Notes: generated from the letters alone by a model not told the origin. DNA of 31,281 bases from JANXXV01 sp038230275 (GCA_038230275.1 JBBRNO010000074.1:1-31281); one strand, 5' to 3'. Shown: positions 7,681 to 16,169, counted from the first letter of the stretch. Translations and numbers: made by a program.

Positions 7681-7802
7681 GGCGCGGTGACGGCCGAAAA
7701 CACGTAGAGCAGGGTAATCAATGCAGCCACGTAGATCAACACCAGCGTGTAGACCCGCTTCCAAGTCCCCAGAAAAGGTGGTGGTTCATCAGACTGATTC
7801 AT
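7677..7802 (-). CDS. 41-residue single-pass membrane protein coupled to the SSS symporter
   Basis: The frame MNQSDEPPPFLGTWKRVYTL... has a polar, proline-containing N-terminus, one hydrophobic helix (VLIYVAALITLLYVFSAV) and a three-residue tail. It is probably cytoplasm-in with one transmembrane segment. The start ATG (7802) overlaps the PIG-L stop as ATGA, and its own stop overlaps the symporter start as ATGA (7680-7677). Such exact double coupling argues strongly for a real gene. SSS-type carriers in other bacteria often have small accessory membrane proteins encoded beside them; I infer a similar role here. A longer upstream reading to 7883 lies within PIG-L and is unlikely. Confidence 0.8.
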   Translation of the reverse strand: MNQSDEPPPFLGTWKRVYTLVLIYVAALITLLYVFSAVTAP

Positions 7803-10342
7803 TGCAGGGTCTTTCCGGCGCTCAGCAGGTTTGCAAAAATCCGAAATGCTCCAGGTACACCGGCGGGCAGTTCGCGAAACCACGCATAGCCGGTATAAAA
7901 GTATGCCCCTTTGCCGTATTTTGTAAATAACATTCCGCCCGTTCGCGGTGGCTCCCCGGCGTCATGCGTATCGAAAAGAGATTGATATTGCGGATCGAAA
8001 CTAGAGGCAAAATACAAGCCCCGTTCCTGCACCCAGCCTTCGAAGTCTCTCGCCGTAATCTGATTCGGAGACTGCAGCAACGGGTGTTTTGGGTCGGGAA
8101 AATGAATGGGCGCATCCTCCTCGGTCACGCGCTGCTGGCTGAGTTTCATCGGATATGGACCCATCTGCTCAAGTCCCTTCAGATCGTCCGCCGCCGACGC
8201 GCCAAAGCCCAGGTTGTTGTACTGCACGATATAAGTCCCGCCCTGCTTAATGTAGTCCAATACGCGATGCTGATTGGCGCGCAGGTCCAGCCTCAAGTTG
8301 TAAGCGCGAACCCCGGCCACAATGGCATCGAACGGTTTCAGATCGCCGCGCGCCAGGAAATCAGCGTCCAGCAGAGTGACTTCACAGCCAATCTGACGCA
8401 GTGCTTTCGGCACTTCATCTCCAGCGCCCATAATGTAGCCCACTTTGTGCGCCAGCGTGCGGATGTCGGCGCGAATCACGGCCGCCGTCGCGGGTTCAAA
8501 GATGGTTTGCGGTGGAATATGAGCGTAGTCGATCACGTTAACGTTCTCATCCACCAGTCCTCCGCCAGCCATCGCAGCCTGTGCGCGCAACTCGCCACGA
8601 GTCTCACCGGTTGACGGCGTAATCATATAGCGCAGCGTCGCCTGTTCACCGGTTTGCGCCAGCGTGAAGGGCCGGGACGACGGCTCTACCCGCCATCCGT
8701 TCGGCACTGTCACGCTAACAGTTCCGGACGATTGCGGCGCGTTCGCCTTCACATCGATGTCAATTGATTTCGCCTCGTTATTCGGAAAGAGGATCGCCTT
8801 CTCGGAAATGGCAAGCGAAACAGCGGGCACCACGGTTAACGGCCGTGTCAACTCGCCGCGAACCCTGTCCACATACCGGAAATGGACCGGCCGCTTCACC
8901 ACAATTTCATCGGATCCCACTTGCAGATGAAAACTCGCTTCCAGAACCGGCGGCGCATCGGCCACTCCAATCAACTGCTGATCGTCGATGGTGTAGCGGT
9001 CGCCCTGCGCGGGCTTCCTCAACCAGAAGGGTTGCGAAGAGGGCTGCGCCGCGGGTATCGTCCACGTAAGAGTCTTTTTGTCCGGCTTATTGTAGGCCAG
9101 CGTGTCCGCAAGCAGATCTGTTTCCGGTGCTCCCGGTGCGCCCGATGTCTTCACGCTTTTCAACACCACTGCGGCCGGTGACCGGTTCAGCGCCGTTGCC
9201 GTAATCCGCGCCGTGCCTCCGGGCACTGCTGCTGTCCGGTCCGCCGTCACATCCAGCCAAAGTCCGGCGCATAGTGCAATCGCCTCGTCCAGATCTTCCA
9301 GTTTCCGCGCCGCCCATCCCGCCTTCACCTTGGCGATCAACGGCCGTGCCTGCGTCAGCAGCGGTATCGTTTTCTCTGGATGTTCGGCATCGAATGTCCG
9401 AATGGCACCAGAAAGCAGGTCGTCAATCGCATCGCCTTGGGGTTGGCGTTTCCAACCGTTTTCAATTCCGTTCAACGCATCGTCCAAGCCGGCGTCGCCT
9501 CCAATTGGCAATAGCCACATGATGGAAGAACCGCGCTGTTCCGCTGAGCCCATGCCCTGGCTCTTATGCATGGTGCGGCTCATTCCGGCAATCTCGTTGT
9601 AGGAGTGGCCAAGCATCGGATCGAACTCGCCGGTGTCAATGTTCAGTGTCTTCTCCGGCGGCGTTGTATCCTTTGCCACCTCCGCGGCCGGCCGGAATTG
9701 ATCAAAGGTCCGGCGGCCCAATTGATACATCCGCCTGGTCTGCCAGGGCCCCACATATTTGAGCTGTTCTGGAAAGCGATTCCTGTCCGCTGCCGCCGCG
9801 AACGCCTCGCGGCTGATAATCGCCGATTCCTGATGTTGCCCGTGTCCATCGCGCGGAGTTCCGGACCACACCAGGACAATCACGTCCGGCTGAAAGCGGC
9901 GGATCACCCACACCACATCGGACAGCAGCTCATCGTGTCCCCATTTTGCAATCGTTTCCTGCGGCGTTTTTGAAAACCCGAAGTCGATGGCTCTTGTAAA
10001 GAATTGCTCGGCTCCATCGATCCTTCTCGCCGCCAGCAATTCCTGGGTGCGGATGACGCCCAGAAGTTTGCCTTGCTCGGATCCAATCAGATTCTGCCCG
10101 CCTTCCCCGCGCGTCAGCGACAAATAGCCCGACCGCACGTGCCGGCCGCGCACAAAATAAGTCAGCAGTGCTGTCGGTTCATCATCCGGGTGGGCGGCAA
10201 TTACCAGCACGCTGCACGTCTCGGCCAAATTTTCAATCGCCAATTTAATTTGCGCGGTTCCGGATAGATCACGTTGCGCCGGTGCGGGCGGGCTCAATGC
10301 CAGCATCAGCACCGGAATCACAATAGCGTGGAAGTATTTCAT
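7799..10342 (-). CDS. Large secreted PIG-L family deacetylase
   Basis: An 847-residue protein with a signal peptide (MKYFHAIVIPVLMLALSPPAPAQ). The N-terminal domain carries the PIG-L/LmbE zinc motif AHPDDE (50-55), the RGEGGQN loop and the later GHGQHQ segment that supplies the second His; these enzymes remove N-acetyl groups from sugars such as GlcNAc. The long middle part looks beta-rich (Ig- or NPCBM-like, e.g. FWLRKPAQGDRY, SVTVPNGWRVEPSSRPF). The last about 220 residues resemble a class-I glutamine-amidotransferase-like Rossmann domain (VGYIMGAGDEVPKALRQIGCEVTLLDADFL, FDAIVAGVRAYN), without an obvious catalytic Cys. It heads an operon with the 41-residue membrane protein and SSS symporter. 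It likely acts in the periplasm; the substrate is unknown. Confidence 0.9.
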   Translation of the reverse strand: MKYFHAIVIPVLMLALSPPAPAQRDLSGTAQIKLAIENLAETCSVLVIAAHPDDEPTALLTYFVRGRHVRSGYLSLTRGEGGQNLIGSEQGKLLGVIRTQELLAARRIDGAEQFFTRAIDFGFSKTPQETIAKWGHDELLSDVVWVIRRFQPDVIVLVWSGTPRDGHGQHQESAIISREAFAAAADRNRFPEQLKYVGPWQTRRMYQLGRRTFDQFRPAAEVAKDTTPPEKTLNIDTGEFDPMLGHSYNEIAGMSRTMHKSQGMGSAEQRGSSIMWLLPIGGDAGLDDALNGIENGWKRQPQGDAIDDLLSGAIRTFDAEHPEKTIPLLTQARPLIAKVKAGWAARKLEDLDEAIALCAGLWLDVTADRTAAVPGGTARITATALNRSPAAVVLKSVKTSGAPGAPETDLLADTLAYNKPDKKTLTWTIPAAQPSSQPFWLRKPAQGDRYTIDDQQLIGVADAPPVLEASFHLQVGSDEIVVKRPVHFRYVDRVRGELTRPLTVVPAVSLAISEKAILFPNNEAKSIDIDVKANAPQSSGTVSVTVPNGWRVEPSSRPFTLAQTGEQATLRYMITPSTGETRGELRAQAAMAGGGLVDENVNVIDYAHIPPQTIFEPATAAVIRADIRTLAHKVGYIMGAGDEVPKALRQIGCEVTLLDADFLARGDLKPFDAIVAGVRAYNLRLDLRANQHRVLDYIKQGGTYIVQYNNLGFGASAADDLKGLEQMGPYPMKLSQQRVTEEDAPIHFPDPKHPLLQSPNQITARDFEGWVQERGLYFASSFDPQYQSLFDTHDAGEPPRTGGMLFTKYGKGAYFYTGYAWFRELPAGVPGAFRIFANLLSAGKTLQ

Positions 10343-10519
10343 CTATGGAAGAATTCTAGCAAGTGTTTTTGCAAAGCAATCAGACGGCCAAACGAAACAT
10401 TTCCTCAACTGACGCGTCCCACGTTCGGCGCAATTGAAGAGAACACTTGCCAGGCAACGCCACCGCGACCAGTTTTCAAATCTTATCATTCGGGGGACAA
10501 TCGCAGTACAATAATTGCA

Positions 10520-11941
10520 ATGAATAGTGTTGTGAACCCCTTGTCCGCCAAAGTGCTGATCGTCGACGACGAAGAAAGCCAGCGTGTGGGTTTAGCCAGC
10601 ATGGTTACCTCTTGGGGGTTCACCGCGGAGACCGCGGCTGATGGCCAGGAAGCGCTGGACCGGCTAGCCGAAGGCACCGTGCAAGTGTTGGTTACCGATC
10701 TGATGATGCCGCGCATGGACGGCTTCGAATTACTAAAACGGCTCACCAGTCAGGGCAACATGCCGCCGGCCATTGTACTGACTGCGTTCGGAAACATTGA
10801 AACAGCAATTGCCACGATTCACGATCTGGGCGCGTTTTGGTTTCTGGAAAAGCCCATTCAGCCCGCCGCCCTGCGCATCTTGCTGGAACGCGCGGCGTCG
10901 CAAAGCAGGCTGGCCGAGGAAACAGAACGGCTGCAGCGCCAATTGAGTTATCAAGGCGTTCTGGTGGATCTGGTCGGATCCTCGCCTGCCATGCATCAGG
11001 TTTTCTCGTTGGTTCGCCAAGTGGCTCCAAGCAAGGCCGCTGTCCTCATCACCGGCGAAAGCGGCACCGGCAAGGAATTGGTGGCGCGCGCCATCCATCA
11101 CTTAAGCCCTCGCCGTGGTGGACCGTTTGTCGCCATCAATTGCGCCGCCATGCCGGAAACATTGATGGAAAGCGAGCTGTTTGGACATGAGAAAGGCGCA
11201 TTCACCGGAGCCGTGGAACGCCGCGCCGGATGCTTCGAGCTGGCTCAACACGGAACGCTGCTGCTGGACGAACTGGCAGAGATGCCGGTTGGAACGCAAG
11301 CCAAGTTGCTGCGGGTGCTGGAAGATTCCCGCGTACGCAGACTCGGCGGCAAGAGCGAAATCACCGTGGATGTCCGCATCATCGCGGCCACCAATAAAGT
11401 GCTAGATGACGCGCTGCGAAAGGGTGAGCTTCGGGAAGACTTGTTCTATCGTCTCAACGTGTTTCAAATCGCCCTGCCTCCGCTGCGCAATCGCGAAGGC
11501 GATTTACCCATCCTAGCCGAAGCGTTAATTCGAGATCTGAACAAGAAGCACGGATGCAAGGTAACCGAAATCAGTCCCGATGTGATGGATCAATTGCGGC
11601 GGCACAACTGGCCCGGCAATGTACGCGAACTGCGAAACGTGGTGGAACGCGCCGTCATCATCGCCGGCGAGGGCACCATCACCGTCCACCATCTCCCCCG
11701 CGATTTCGGGCACTCCATCGGCTCCCGCCAGGTCGCCGAAGTGAATGAGCCGGATTGCGTCAGACTGCCAGTGGGCTCCACGGTGAGCGATGCCGAAAAG
11801 GCGCTTATCCAGATTACGCTTCAACATACGAAGAATAATAAGACGCGTGCGGCAGAAATCCTAGGCATTAGCCTCAAGACCCTTTTCAACAAACTAAAAG
11901 AGTACGGTTCCGCCGACGCGGAAGTCTCTACTACAGCTTAA
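10520..11941 (+). CDS. NtrC-family sigma-54-dependent response regulator
   Basis: A 473-residue activator; ATG 10520 is chosen because the receiver domain begins directly (KVLIVDDEE), while the frame upstream to 10274 runs through non-coding sequence opposite the PIG-L start. Receiver: D16/D17, phospho-acceptor D60 (VLVTDLMMPRMDG), T88, K111. Central AAA+ domain: Walker A GESGTGKE (179-186), the sigma-54-contacting GAFTGA loop (226-231), Walker B LLLDEL (247-252), and WPGNVRELRNVVERAV (364-379). A C-terminal Fis-type helix-turn-helix follows (NKTRAAEILGISLKTLFNKLKEY). It binds upstream DNA and remodels sigma-54 RNA polymerase after phosphorylation by a kinase, most likely the product of the next gene (73 nt downstream). 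Confidence 0.95.
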   Translation: MNSVVNPLSAKVLIVDDEESQRVGLASMVTSWGFTAETAADGQEALDRLAEGTVQVLVTDLMMPRMDGFELLKRLTSQGNMPPAIVLTAFGNIETAIATIHDLGAFWFLEKPIQPAALRILLERAASQSRLAEETERLQRQLSYQGVLVDLVGSSPAMHQVFSLVRQVAPSKAAVLITGESGTGKELVARAIHHLSPRRGGPFVAINCAAMPETLMESELFGHEKGAFTGAVERRAGCFELAQHGTLLLDELAEMPVGTQAKLLRVLEDSRVRRLGGKSEITVDVRIIAATNKVLDDALRKGELREDLFYRLNVFQIALPPLRNREGDLPILAEALIRDLNKKHGCKVTEISPDVMDQLRRHNWPGNVRELRNVVERAVIIAGEGTITVHHLPRDFGHSIGSRQVAEVNEPDCVRLPVGSTVSDAEKALIQITLQHTKNNKTRAAEILGISLKTLFNKLKEYGSADAEVSTTA

Positions 11942-12014
11942 TTCTACTTAACCATTAAGAATTCGTAACCGTCAGTGGATTGGGGAGTCTCATTTTTGAC
12001 AGACCCACCCTGGC

Positions 12015-13841
12015 ATGAATGCACTCACTCTCAAGAACCGGCTTAGAATTTCCATCCTTGGACTTGTTGTCACAATCGTCCTCGCACTATCGGTTCTGAA
12101 TCTCCAAAACTCCGTCCAGGAATCTTTGGACGACGCGGAAGAGCGCGCCAGTCTGGTGGCTGAACAGATCACGAGTTACCTTTCCGAAGCGATTCAGGCA
12201 AAAGGCACTCCGCCAGTCGATTCGCGCACAGCCGAAGCGTTCGCCGCCTCAGACTCTGTACTGACCCGCATGCTACAGCGTTACTCGGTCTTGTCAGCCT
12301 TTGTGAGCGAAATTCTGGTCACAGACACACAGAACCGCATTCTGGCTGCATCTTCTCGCGACCGGGTCGGACCGCTTGCCGTCTCTCGTCCTTCGTTTTC
12401 AGGCATCGGGCTGCGTCAGACGCTGCCTACTCTATTTCACCTGCTCAACTCTGGAGAAGATTACACGGTCGAAAGCGCGGCGGGTCCGCACTTGCGGGTG
12501 AAAGTCGTAATTTCGTCCGCACTCCTACGCAACGAATTGATTCCGGAGCTGCGCCAGTTGTTGGTGGCGGTGTTGATTTCTCTGCTGCTTTCCGGATTGC
12601 TGACAATCGTCATCTCAGACTTGGTGGGCGGTTCACTAGAGCGCATCGGCCGCGACATTGAAGACATCTCCACCGGAGAAACCAAAGAACCAGCGGAGCC
12701 TTTCGAATCGGAGGAGTTGGCCGGCCTGCAAGTAAAGCTCAGTCTGCTGGGAAAACAATATCGTGGAGCTCGCGAAGACGCGAGTACCTTGCGTCAGAAC
12801 ATCGATCAAATGATCCAAAGCCTGCAGGAAGCGGTACTCCTTTTCGACGAAGAAGGTTGCCTTCAGACTGCCGGGCTGCCCGCCGAGCGCCTGTTGGCGA
12901 AGAGGCATGACGAACTCGTAGGCAAGACGTTGGACGAAGTGTTCCCGGCATGGACCCCGATCGGCGCAGCGATTCAGTCCGCCGTCCGGTTGCGGACCTC
13001 CGTCTTCAACCGGACGGTATCGTATGCGCGAAATAACCTGCCTGACACAAAACTGCTGGTCAGCGTCGAGGCCGTCAACAGCTCTGCGAACAAGCCTCTG
13101 GGCACACTGGTAACCTTGCGCGACGCCGAAGTCCGCCGGCAATTGGAATCCGACATCGACATGTCAGGGCGCATCGCCGCCATCCATCGGCTTACCAGCG
13201 GTGTGGCGCACGAAATGAAGAACCCGTTGAATGCGATTACACTTCATCTTGAACTGGCACGGGCGAAGGTCCGCGAGGATCAGCCACAACTGACAAGTGC
13301 GTTGGAAGTAGCCTCGAAAGATCTGCTGCGGCTGGATCGTGTCGTAAAGACCTTCTTGGATTTCAGCCGCCCGATGGATTTGCGCATGACCGAGTGCAAT
13401 CTGACCGAGATTGTCAGCGAGGTGGTGGCGCAGGCGGGTATGCTGAATGCAAGCCGTGGTGTGACGTTCGCTTTCGAACCTACGGTGCCGAATCCTGTGG
13501 TGCTTGCAGACCGCGTGTTGTGTAAGCAGGCCATTCTAAACGTATTGACGAACGCCATCGAGGCGACGCCATCCAGCGGTCAAGTGCGCGTGGGAGTTGA
13601 AGAGTGGTTTGGCAATTACGAGGTCAAAATTTCGGATTCCGGCGCTGGCGTCCCGCCGGAAATCAGCGCGCGAATCTACAATCTATACTTCACCACGAAG
13701 CCGGACGGTACGGGCGTAGGGCTAGCCGAAGCCTTCATGGTGATGCAGTTGCACAACGGCTCCATCGCCTTTGACAGCCAGCCGGGCAAGGGTTCTACGT
13801 TCCGGTTGCGCTTCCCGGCCAAAGCAGCCATCGCCGCTTGA
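12015..13841 (+). CDS. Membrane sensor histidine kinase, partner of the NtrC-type regulator
   Basis: A 608-residue kinase with two transmembrane helices (about 13-30 and 182-204) enclosing a periplasmic sensor of about 150 residues. A HAMP-like linker (about 205-255) and coiled segment lead to a PAS-like domain (about 262-370: LQEAVLLFDEEGCLQTAGLPAERLL). HisKA: phospho-acceptor His399 in SGVAHEMKNPLNA. HATPase: N box LTNAIEA (N513), G1 DSGAG (541-545), F-like YFTTKPDG, G2 GTGVGLA (565-571). All catalytic boxes are present, so it should be active. It follows the response regulator gene in the same direction, so the two form a two-component system. The sensed signal cannot be told from sequence. 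No convincing Shine-Dalgarno precedes ATG 12015. Confidence 0.93.
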   Translation: MNALTLKNRLRISILGLVVTIVLALSVLNLQNSVQESLDDAEERASLVAEQITSYLSEAIQAKGTPPVDSRTAEAFAASDSVLTRMLQRYSVLSAFVSEILVTDTQNRILAASSRDRVGPLAVSRPSFSGIGLRQTLPTLFHLLNSGEDYTVESAAGPHLRVKVVISSALLRNELIPELRQLLVAVLISLLLSGLLTIVISDLVGGSLERIGRDIEDISTGETKEPAEPFESEELAGLQVKLSLLGKQYRGAREDASTLRQNIDQMIQSLQEAVLLFDEEGCLQTAGLPAERLLAKRHDELVGKTLDEVFPAWTPIGAAIQSAVRLRTSVFNRTVSYARNNLPDTKLLVSVEAVNSSANKPLGTLVTLRDAEVRRQLESDIDMSGRIAAIHRLTSGVAHEMKNPLNAITLHLELARAKVREDQPQLTSALEVASKDLLRLDRVVKTFLDFSRPMDLRMTECNLTEIVSEVVAQAGMLNASRGVTFAFEPTVPNPVVLADRVLCKQAILNVLTNAIEATPSSGQVRVGVEEWFGNYEVKISDSGAGVPPEISARIYNLYFTTKPDGTGVGLAEAFMVMQLHNGSIAFDSQPGKGSTFRLRFPAKAAIAA

Positions 13842-14023
13842 CCAAGGCGCCTCGCCCGCCAAGGTGCCGGGTGCAAACCGTGATCGCTGCGGCTCCTCGA
13901 CGATTAGAAAAATGTCGGCGTGCTCCATCTGTGGGTGCGCTTTCCCATTGATGGCGTGATGGTCACGGCCGCAGGACCTGGCAACGAACAGGCACTACCC
14001 GGGCGTGAAACCCGGGAATGCAC

Positions 14024-14059
14024 AAACAAAAAAAGAGCGGCGACTTTCGTCACCGCTCT
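14024..14059 (-). terminator. Rho-independent terminator of the OmpA-like gene
   Basis: On the minus strand a stem AGAGCGG/CCGCTCT (outer 7 bp, one C-A mismatch, then GAC/GTC, 4-nt loop) is followed by a run of T (written as aaacaaaaaaa at 14024-14034 on the plus strand). It lies 25 nt beyond the OmpA-like stop codon. A second GC palindrome (CCCGGG at 13998-14003 and 14011-14016) lies just beyond, without a T run; it might serve the convergent kinase gene. Confidence 0.8.
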
Positions 14060-14083
14060 GAAACGCCTTAGCAAGTTCAAAGG

Positions 14084-14845
14084 TTATTTCGAGGAAGCCT
14101 GTGTGCCAGACTTGGCCGGACCGCTGCCTAAATCCAGAGCAAACACTTTCATCTCTACCCGGCGATTTTGCGTCCGTCCGTCACGCGTCTTGTTGTCCGC
14201 GGCCGGTTCGTCGGCGCCCAAGCCCAGAACATGAATCTTCCGCAGCGGTACATGATGCTGCGTGGTTAGGTAACGAACCACTTCATCGGCCCGCTTCTGG
14301 CTCAGAACAATGTTGCCGCTGGCGCTGCCGGTCTTGTCGGTAAAGCCCTGCACTTCCAAAACATAATTCTTGGCCGATGTGATACTGCCTACGGCGGCGT
14401 CAAGTTGCGTTTTGGCGTCTTTCGTCAGCATCGATTTTCCGAAAGGAAACAGCACCTTCTCCGTTGTCACCAGCTTGTAGTTGTCGAAATTCTCAACCAC
14501 TTCACCGATGCGGGTCATGCCGTTATCGGCCACTTGCTTTGCCTGGTCCGCACTCTGCTGAGCCGCGCCGGCCGCCAGATTCGCCTTAGCCGCGTCCTGA
14601 CCGGCAGCGACTGCCTTACGGTCGGCATCCATCGCTTTTTCGTCTGTCCGAGACAAACCGTTTTCCAACTCTCCAATCGCGGAGGCATGATCAGCGGTCT
14701 TCTTCTCGTTCGTTGAAACTCGCGCCTCTACCGGAGCAACCACTCCCCGGGCGTATTTCTTCGTTGCACATCCGGTTGCACCGAATCCGAGAAGGAACAT
14801 GGTGCTCACAGCCACTGATGCTTTTCCAATTGTTAAGGCATTCAT
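14084..14845 (-). CDS. OmpA-family peptidoglycan-binding lipoprotein
   Basis: A 253-residue outer-membrane lipoprotein. The signal peptide ends at a lipobox-like ATG-Cys26. A long Ala-rich coiled-coil region follows (about 35-118, with repeated AxxA heptads), then the OmpA C-terminal domain: VLFPFGKSMLTKDAKTQL (131-148), VQGFTDKTGSASGNIVLSQKRADEVVRYL (peptidoglycan ligands D170 and R185), and NRRVEMKV (227-234). It would tether the outer membrane to the cell wall. Ends in a short polar tail. SD GGAGG precedes ATG 14845. A -24/-12 promoter lies at 14869-14885, and a terminator follows the gene, so it is a single-gene transcript, probably controlled by sigma-54. Confidence 0.92.
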   Translation of the reverse strand: MNALTIGKASVAVSTMFLLGFGATGCATKKYARGVVAPVEARVSTNEKKTADHASAIGELENGLSRTDEKAMDADRKAVAAGQDAAKANLAAGAAQQSADQAKQVADNGMTRIGEVVENFDNYKLVTTEKVLFPFGKSMLTKDAKTQLDAAVGSITSAKNYVLEVQGFTDKTGSASGNIVLSQKRADEVVRYLTTQHHVPLRKIHVLGLGADEPAADNKTRDGRTQNRRVEMKVFALDLGSGPAKSGTQASSK

Positions 14846-14868
14846 CGCTTAACCTCCGGCTACCATTA

Positions 14869-14885
14869 TTGCAAGCACCGGACCA
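14869..14885 (-). promoter_or_regulatory. Predicted sigma-54 (-24/-12) promoter of the OmpA-like gene
   Basis: The minus strand reads TGGTCCGGTGCTTGCAA. It matches the sigma-54 pattern TGGCACG-N4-TTGCA with GG and GC exactly 10 nt apart. Initiation would fall near 14859, leaving a leader of about 14 nt that still contains the SD GGAGG. An NtrC-family activator with an intact GAFTGA loop is encoded 3 kb away in this window. Confidence 0.65.
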
Positions 14886-14963
14886 TTCCTAGGGTTTCCC
14901 CTGGGATCGCTTGATTTTGAGTAAGATACCCTCATTCGCCTTACTTGACCGGGCTAAGCACCA

Positions 14964-14976
14964 GGTAAAATTTACC
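14964..14976. promoter_or_regulatory. 13-bp palindrome, candidate activator-binding site
   Basis: GGTAAAATTTACC is a perfect inverted repeat (GGTAAA-A-TTTACC) centred about 110 nt upstream of the predicted OmpA-like start site, a normal distance for a sigma-54 enhancer. Only one clear copy is seen; a related GGTATCTTAC appears on the minus strand near 14919-14932. It could also act on the divergent gcvT. Confidence 0.35.
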
Positions 14977-15023
14977 GCGAGGCGGAAAACTTTGCGGCAT
15001 TTGGTACTAGGGGTTCGGGTAAT

Positions 15024-15053
15024 TTGACGGACTTATCGACCGCCTGTTAGATT
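15024..15053 (+). promoter_or_regulatory. Candidate sigma-70-type promoter of the gcv operon
   Basis: TTGACG (15024-15029) and TAGATT (15048-15053) with an 18-nt spacer would start transcription a few bases before the gcvT ATG at 15063, giving an almost leaderless message. No SD is seen before that ATG, which fits. An alternative is TTGACC (14945-14950) with TAAAAT (14966-14971), whose 15-nt spacer is poor. Confidence 0.35.
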
Positions 15054-15062
15054 GGGTTTTTC

Positions 15063-16166
15063 ATGAGCGAGACTCCTGCGCTGAAAACCACCCCTCTAAA
15101 CGCAGTGCATCGTCGAATGAACGCGAAGATGGTGGACTTCGGCGGCTGGGATATGCCGGTACAGTACTCGGGAATCCTGGACGAGCACAACGCTGTCCGA
15201 AATGCGGTCGGCATTTTTGATGTCAGCCATATGGGTGAGATCGAAGTCCGTGGTCCTGAGGCTCTCAAGCTGGTGGACTACATTTCCACAAACGCTGCCT
15301 CGCGCTTGAAAATTGGCCAGGCACACTATTCCGGCCTGCTCTATGAACATGGCGGCTTCGTGGACGACATCCTGGTCCACAAAGTGGACCAGGATCATTT
15401 CTTCATTTGCGTTAACGCTTCCAACCAGGAAAAAGATTACGAGCACATCGTGCTCATGAACGGCACAAACGCCAACGTGGAGTTCGCCAGTGAGCGTTAC
15501 GCGCAGATCGCTATCCAGGGCCCGAAGGCATTGGACACGCTGCAAAAAATGACGGCAACGCCGCTTGCGCCCATCAAGTATTATCATTTCACCGACGGCG
15601 AAGTGGCCGGCGTATGGGCACGCATCGCACGCACGGGCTACACCGGCGAAGATGGGTTTGAGATCTACGTCACTCCGGACGAAGCACCCGGAATCTGGGA
15701 TAAGATCCTGGAGGCGGGCGCGGAATTCGGCATTAAGCCATGCGGCCTGGGTGCGCGAAATACGCTTCGGCTGGAATCCAAGATGGCGCTCTACGGCCAC
15801 GAAATTGACGCGTCCATCAATCCGCTGGAAGCGGACTTAGCGTGGATCGTGAAGTTCGATAAAGAAGACTTCGTAGGCAAAGCGGCGCTCGAGAAGCAGA
15901 AAGCGAACGGGCTCAGCCGGAAACTGATTGGATTTGAAATGACCGGCCGCGGCATCGGGCGGGACGGGTATGAAGTGTGGCTCGATGGGAAACCAGCTGG
16001 CTTCGTCACCAGCGGCGGACCTTCTCCTACGTTGAACAAGAACATCGGATTATGTTATCTGCCCGCGGAAGCGGCAGAGGTGGGCCGCACCATTCAGATC
16101 ATGATTCGCAATCAGCCAGTAGACGCGGTAACGGTTCCAACTCCATTCTATAAGCGAGCAAAATAG
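15063..16166 (+). CDS. gcvT: Glycine cleavage system T protein (aminomethyltransferase)
   Basis: A 367-residue T protein that transfers the aminomethyl carbon from lipoyl-H protein to tetrahydrofolate, releasing ammonia. The family path is intact: KMVDFGGWDMPVQY (about 23-35), GIFDVSHMGEIEVRGPEAL, HYSGLLYEHGGFVDDILVHK with the catalytic Asp101, RTGYTGEDGFEIY, and CGLGARNTLRLESKMALYGHEID. The C-terminal barrel ends with TSGGPSPTLNKNIGLCYLP. Normal length. It is the first gene of gcvT-H-PA-PB; the 3-nt gap to gcvH indicates coupling. Neither a glycine riboswitch core nor a clear SD is visible upstream. Confidence 0.97.
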   Translation: MSETPALKTTPLNAVHRRMNAKMVDFGGWDMPVQYSGILDEHNAVRNAVGIFDVSHMGEIEVRGPEALKLVDYISTNAASRLKIGQAHYSGLLYEHGGFVDDILVHKVDQDHFFICVNASNQEKDYEHIVLMNGTNANVEFASERYAQIAIQGPKALDTLQKMTATPLAPIKYYHFTDGEVAGVWARIARTGYTGEDGFEIYVTPDEAPGIWDKILEAGAEFGIKPCGLGARNTLRLESKMALYGHEIDASINPLEADLAWIVKFDKEDFVGKAALEKQKANGLSRKLIGFEMTGRGIGRDGYEVWLDGKPAGFVTSGGPSPTLNKNIGLCYLPAEAAEVGRTIQIMIRNQPVDAVTVPTPFYKRAK

Positions 16167-16169
16167 CAA

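Noticed and set aside
10357..10373. Sigma-54-like TAGCAAG...TTGCA upstream of the NtrC-type gene
   Set aside because: GG is replaced by AG and the spacing to GC is one base too long, unlike the exact match at 14869-14885.
13906..13980. Short frame reading VLHLWVRFPIDGVMV after the kinase, reminiscent of the RFPID block of DUF192
   Set aside because: A stop lies just upstream and nothing else of the domain can be found; too short to separate from chance.
13998..14016. Second terminator after the kinase (CCCGGG...CCCGGG)
   Set aside because: A hairpin is possible, but there is no T run on either side, so I did not call it separately.
14846..15062. Possible glycine riboswitch before gcvT
   Set aside because: None of the conserved tandem aptamer core motifs are visible; only a palindrome and promoter-like boxes are seen.
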